41,775 nucleotides of DNA from Bacteroidota bacterium (GTDB lineage Bacteria > Bacteroidota > Bacteroidia > Chitinophagales > Chitinophagaceae), in the NCBI GenBank assembly GCA_947454025.1, contig CANGIZ010000012.1, positions 1-41,775 on the forward strand, read 5' to 3'. This document shows positions 38,614-41,775 of this stretch, in pieces. The translations under genes were made by a program, and so were the position numbers. Each line of letters begins with the position of its first letter. Within the stretch, counting starts at the first letter, position 1. The notes under the pieces are model-generated. The model saw only the letters and a list, made by a program, of their open reading frames with translations. It had not been told where the DNA came from and did not search any database.

Positions 38614-39101
38614 TGGATCCTGTCATTACAATAAGACCAATTGAACAAAGGGACAATGCAGCACTAGCCAAAGTGATTCGCACTGCCTTAGAAGAATTTG
38701 GCGCCAATAAACCTGGCACTGTATATTTTGATGCTTCCACCGATGCTTTATATGAAGTATTCAGAACTCTAGGGGCCTATTATTTTGTAGCAACCATCAA
38801 TGATGAATTGGTTGGCGGGTGTGGCATCTTCCCTACCGAAAATCTTCCTACCGGTACATGCGAATTAGTGAAACTATATTTAAATGCATCAGCAAGAGGT
38901 ACAGGTTTAGGAAAAAAATTATTAGAAAAATCCATGCAATGGGCAAAAGAAAATGGCTATACTCAGGTTTACCTTGAATCCATGCCAGAACTTTCTAAAG
39001 CAGTTTCTATTTATGAAAATGTAGGTTTTACAAGAATCAACCAACCCTTAGGAAATAGTGGGCATTGCGGATGCGATATTTGGATGACAAAACAATTATA
39101 A
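38613..39101 (+). CDS. GNAT family N-acetyltransferase
   Basis: A 162-residue acetyltransferase from the ATG at 38613; a TTG five codons upstream inside pgi is less likely. The acetyl-CoA site is visible as LVKLYLNASARGTGLGKKLLEKSM, with the Q/RxxGxG/A-type loop (RGTGLG), followed by YLESMPELSKAVSIYENVGF. The substrate (protein N-terminus, amino acid, drug or other) cannot be told. It is coupled to pgi by a TAATG overlap, and a terminator follows at once. Confidence 0.88.
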   Translation: MDPVITIRPIEQRDNAALAKVIRTALEEFGANKPGTVYFDASTDALYEVFRTLGAYYFVATINDELVGGCGIFPTENLPTGTCELVKLYLNASARGTGLGKKLLEKSMQWAKENGYTQVYLESMPELSKAVSIYENVGFTRINQPLGNSGHCGCDIWMTKQL

Positions 39102-39108
39102 AATATAC

Positions 39109-39143
39109 AAAAAAGCCCGATCAAAACTAATCGGGCTTTTTTT
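39109..39143. terminator. Bidirectional rho-independent terminator
   Basis: A 13-base perfect stem, AAAAAAGCCCGAT (39109-39121) with ATCGGGCTTTTTT (39130-39142), and an 8-base loop. A/T runs on both sides let it serve the GNAT gene and the convergent PUR gene. Confidence 0.9.
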
Positions 39144-39158
39144 ATGTGCATTTAATAA

Positions 39159-39695
39159 TTACCATTTATCCACTTCTTCATTACTTAAATTGTCTCCCTG
39201 ACTCGCATGCGTATCACGCGCTTCTAATGGTTTCTTTTCAGTAATAGTAGAAGGATCTATCTCTTGTTCTGGTTCAGCAATTGGAGCAGCTACAGGTGCT
39301 GCTGCATGTGGTGCTTGAGCAACAGGCGCAGCATCTATATTATTTTCAGCAACTCTAGGCGCATTATAATTTCCTTCACCTTCAAACTCTGAATCACCAT
39401 CATGGTTAAATGCATCAAAATCAAAGTCAGGCATTAATTCTGTTTTTACATAATCAACTGCTTCGGTGATGGCTTTTAAAAACTTATTAAAATCTTCTTT
39501 GTACAAGAAAATTTTATGGCGGTCATAACCATTGTTATCAAAACGCTTTCTACTTTCGGTAATTGTTAAAAAGTAATCATTCGCACGTGTAGCTCTTACA
39601 TCAAAGAAATAAGTTCTTCTTTTCCCTGCGCGAATCCTTGTACTATAAACGCTCTCCATCTTTTTGTCGTTCTGCTCGTAGTTCCCGTTGTCCAT
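39159..39695 (-). CDS. DUF3276 family PUR-type nucleic-acid-binding protein
   Basis: A 178-residue protein. The N-terminal half (about 10-95) has the PUR-alpha-like repeat of DUF3276: SVYSTRIRAGKRRTYFFDVRATRANDYFLTITESRK (consecutive shorter motifs) and KIFLYKEDFNKFLKAI. Bacterial PUR proteins are small beta-beta-beta-beta-alpha modules that bind DNA or RNA; the cell role is unsettled. The second half is a low-complexity Ala/Pro/Glu-rich tail (about 115-165), probably disordered. Convergent with the GNAT gene, downstream of the ABC exporter gene (67 bases apart). Confidence 0.88.
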   Translation of the reverse strand: MDNGNYEQNDKKMESVYSTRIRAGKRRTYFFDVRATRANDYFLTITESRKRFDNNGYDRHKIFLYKEDFNKFLKAITEAVDYVKTELMPDFDFDAFNHDGDSEFEGEGNYNAPRVAENNIDAAPVAQAPHAAAPVAAPIAEPEQEIDPSTITEKKPLEARDTHASQGDNLSNEEVDKW

Positions 39696-39762
39696 ATTTT
39701 TTCAATTATATCTCTAAAATATAGAAATTGATTGAATAATAGAAATTTTGAAAATATTTATT

Positions 39763-41580
39763 TTAGGGCTCCTGATGGGTTTGCTGCGCATGGTATAATT
39801 CAGCATAGAGGCCATTTTTTACTAACAAACTTTCGTGTGTGCCCATTTCTGCTATTTTTCCATCCTCGATATAAATGATTAAGTCAAAATGAAAACTATA
39901 AAAAATACGGTGTGTAATAAATAAGGCAGTCTTGTCTTTAATATATGCTGAAAGATTGCTTAAAATGGTTTGTTCTGTTTTAGCATCTACTGCACTTAAA
40001 CAATCATCAAAAACATATATCGCAGGCTTCTTAATAATGGATCTGGAAATGGCTACTCTTTGTTTTTGTCCGCCACTTAAAGTAGTACCTCTTTCTCCAA
40101 TTAAGGTTTCAAACTGATTCGTTAGATTTTGGATCTCATTGTATACGTTTGCCGTTTTCGTGGCTTCGATCATGTCGTTATTCCCATCCAATGTTTCAAT
40201 GCCAAATTGAATATTATTTTGAACCGTATCACTGAATAAAAAAACATCTTGTTGCACATAGCCAATAGACTTTCGCAAATCATTTACTGAAACATTTTTA
40301 ACATCTATTCCATCAATCTTCACTGTTCCTTTATTTGGATCGTACATGCGCGTAATTAATTGCGCAATAGATGATTTTCCTGAACCTGTCTTACCCAATA
40401 TCAAAACTTTTTGCCCAGCTTTAATATGTAAATCAAAATTGGACAAGGCTTTAATACCAGAATGCGGATAGATGAAATCCACATGTTCAAAATCAATATT
40501 CCCACTCACTTCTTTAAAAGAAACTGGATTTTTTGTTTGGATTGACGGTTGAATTGATAAAAATTCATTTAATCTTTTTTGAGAAGCTGCAGCTCTTTGA
40601 ATCATGCTAGCAGTCCATCCTATCGCACTCACTGGGAAAGTAAGCATGTTAATATAAAACACAAACTCTATGATCGTTCCTACTTTACTAGGATCATGAT
40701 ATGCTTGTATACCACCTAAAAAAATAGTTAACAAAGTACTCAAACCAATCATTAAAGACATTGTAGGAGTATAGAACGCCTCAACTCTTGCTAAACTCAC
40801 TGCATTCTTACGATACAGCTCACTATTACGTTTGAAAAAACCCAGCATGGCAGATTCTTGTACAAATGACTTAATAACTCTAATGCCTGAATAAGACTCT
40901 TGTGCATTGGTTGTTAAATCTGAAAGTTGACCTTGAATTTCTTCGCTCTTTTTGTTAATGATACTATTAACTATATAAATGGTAATTGCTAAAATTGGTA
41001 AGGGAGCAAGTACATACAAACTAAGCATTACGTCCTTGCTAAACATATTAAATAAACAAAACCCAATAACTGAAATAAGATTTATCAAATACATCAAGGA
41101 AGGCCCAGTATACATTCTTACTCTACTTACATCCTCCGACATCCTATTCATTAAATCTCCAGTACTATGTGTTTTGTAAAACTCTGTGTCTAGTTTTTGA
41201 TAATGCGCATACACCTGATTTTTTTGATCAAATTCAATATGTCGGCTCATAACAATAATTGTTTGACGCATAAAAAACATAAATACACTTCTTATGATTG
41301 CCAAACCCAAAATGGTAATGCTGCAAAAAGTAATGAGGTTCGTAAAACTAAACTGATTACGATCACTGATTTGTGCTATAAAAGATACGATAATATCGGA
41401 ATGAGTAGTCGACATAGGTTTACCTCCAGGCAACTTAGATTGTACCAAACTAACCACATAGCCTGTGATTTGTGGGGACAAAACAGCTAAGTAATTGGTC
41501 GCAATTACTAATAATATTCCAGTAAAAAACCTGAATCGATACTTCCAAAAAAAGGGGTTCAGGGCCGCTAATTCTTTCAA
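39763..41580 (-). CDS. ABC exporter half-transporter (fused permease and ATPase)
   Basis: A 605-residue exporter: six membrane helices in residues 15-325 and an ATPase domain from about 360. Walker A is GKTGSGKS at 396-403, Q-loop near 443, signature LSGGQ at 501-505, Walker B ends at Asp525 and the H-loop histidine is 557. The catalytic glutamate after Walker B is replaced by Asp526 (FDDCLSAVD), as in the degenerate site of heterodimeric exporters such as BmrC/YheI. Its partner, if any, is not in the window. Substrate unknown; a lipid flippase (MsbA-like) or drug exporter are both possible. Confidence 0.92.
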   Translation of the reverse strand: MKELAALNPFFWKYRFRFFTGILLVIATNYLAVLSPQITGYVVSLVQSKLPGGKPMSTTHSDIIVSFIAQISDRNQFSFTNLITFCSITILGLAIIRSVFMFFMRQTIIVMSRHIEFDQKNQVYAHYQKLDTEFYKTHSTGDLMNRMSEDVSRVRMYTGPSLMYLINLISVIGFCLFNMFSKDVMLSLYVLAPLPILAITIYIVNSIINKKSEEIQGQLSDLTTNAQESYSGIRVIKSFVQESAMLGFFKRNSELYRKNAVSLARVEAFYTPTMSLMIGLSTLLTIFLGGIQAYHDPSKVGTIIEFVFYINMLTFPVSAIGWTASMIQRAAASQKRLNEFLSIQPSIQTKNPVSFKEVSGNIDFEHVDFIYPHSGIKALSNFDLHIKAGQKVLILGKTGSGKSSIAQLITRMYDPNKGTVKIDGIDVKNVSVNDLRKSIGYVQQDVFLFSDTVQNNIQFGIETLDGNNDMIEATKTANVYNEIQNLTNQFETLIGERGTTLSGGQKQRVAISRSIIKKPAIYVFDDCLSAVDAKTEQTILSNLSAYIKDKTALFITHRIFYSFHFDLIIYIEDGKIAEMGTHESLLVKNGLYAELYHAQQTHQEP

Positions 41581-41656
41581 AGGGTGGATTTTTGTAAAGA
41601 TACATGGTAGTCAATTAATTAGCATCATTGTTTAATGGAATAAAAAGGCAATATTT

Positions 41657-41688
41657 TTTGCATATTTCGGTTTCGTATCCTACATTTG
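41657..41688 (+). promoter_or_regulatory. tRNA-Ser promoter (TTTG-N20-TACATTTG)
   Basis: TTTG at 41657-41660, exactly 20 bases, then TACATTTG at 41681-41688, a perfect Bacteroidota promoter. It ends 4 bases before the first base of the tRNA, as expected for a tRNA gene with a very short leader. Confidence 0.75.
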
Positions 41689-41692
41689 CCGC

Positions 41693-41775
41693 GGAGAGAT
41701 GGCAGAGCGGTCGAATGCGGCGGTCTTGAAAACCGTTGACTGTTACAGGTCCGGGGGTTCGAATCCCTCTCTCTC
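41693..41775 (+). tRNA. tRNA-Ser (anticodon UGA), 3' end cut by window
   Basis: The acceptor strand GGAGAGA (41693-41699) pairs with TCTCTC at the window end; the last pair and the CCA end fall outside. The anticodon stem CGGT/ACCG closes a CTTGAAA loop with anticodon TGA at 41727-41729. A long variable arm follows, as expected for a class II serine tRNA, then the T-arm with the TTCGAAT loop. It decodes UCA and, by wobble, other UCN codons. A consensus promoter lies just upstream. Confidence 0.93.

Overview
The window is a compact, AT-rich chromosomal segment from a member of the Bacteroidota, most likely order Chitinophagales (Chitinophagaceae-like). The signs are: a short primary sigma factor without region 1.1; promoters of the TTTG-N20-TAnnTTTG type in place of E. 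coli-type boxes; few Shine-Dalgarno sequences; and families typical of the phylum (DUF1599, BT_3928-type DoxX/thioredoxin, DUF3822, DUF3276/PUR, two-domain FKBP lipoprotein, GH109). The assignment below phylum is inference. No IS element, prophage, integrase, CRISPR array or plasmid gene was found. No gene-free stretch exceeds about 210 bases.

Layout. 1-4.3 kb: end of an FKBP lipoprotein gene and its terminator, folP facing a DUF1599 gene, a DoxX/thioredoxin membrane protein, a CBS protein. 4.0-8.7 kb: DUF721-recF on the minus strand, then pyrR-pyrB, coaD, a NUDIX gene and pyrE. 8.7-11.6 kb: LEA-type lipoprotein, WbqC, and a blaI-M56 regulator/peptidase pair with a dyad before blaI. 11.7-15.5 kb: membrane pyrophosphatase (hppA) with an unusual cysteine-rich tail, and a lipoprotein serine hydrolase. 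15.6-21.2 kb: serA, then cutC, an N-glycosylasparaginase, an N-acetylhexosamine-kinase-like protein and a GH109-type enzyme. 21.3-25.7 kb: gyrA and a secreted TPR protein. 25.7-32.0 kb: saccharopine dehydrogenase and the tight minus-strand operon DUF3822-rsmD-fau-lpxK-rnr. 32.1-35.7 kb: MATE transporter, trxB-folB, rpoD. 35.9-41.8 kb: ltaE, pgi, GNAT gene, PUR protein, an ABC exporter with a non-canonical ATP site, and a tRNA-Ser cut by the window end.

How the genes fit together. Most are housekeeping: pyrimidine synthesis (pyrR, pyrB, pyrE), folate (folP, folB, fau), CoA, serine, lipid A (lpxK), DNA topology and repair (gyrA, recF), RNA processing (rsmD, rnr) and redox balance (trxB). The most accessory-looking part is 17.6-21.2 kb. 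There, two enzymes with twin-arginine signals (N-glycosylasparaginase and GH109) and a cytoplasmic sugar-kinase-like protein could form a small amino-sugar salvage set. The rpoD gene and the tRNA-Ser gene both carry the full Bacteroidota consensus promoter, so the window holds both the main sigma factor and clear copies of its target site.

I found no clear undescribed multi-gene system. The best leads are the hppA tail, the amino-sugar cluster, the blaI dyad, the nested repeats before the GH109 gene, and a facing pair of DnaA-box-like sites before gyrA.
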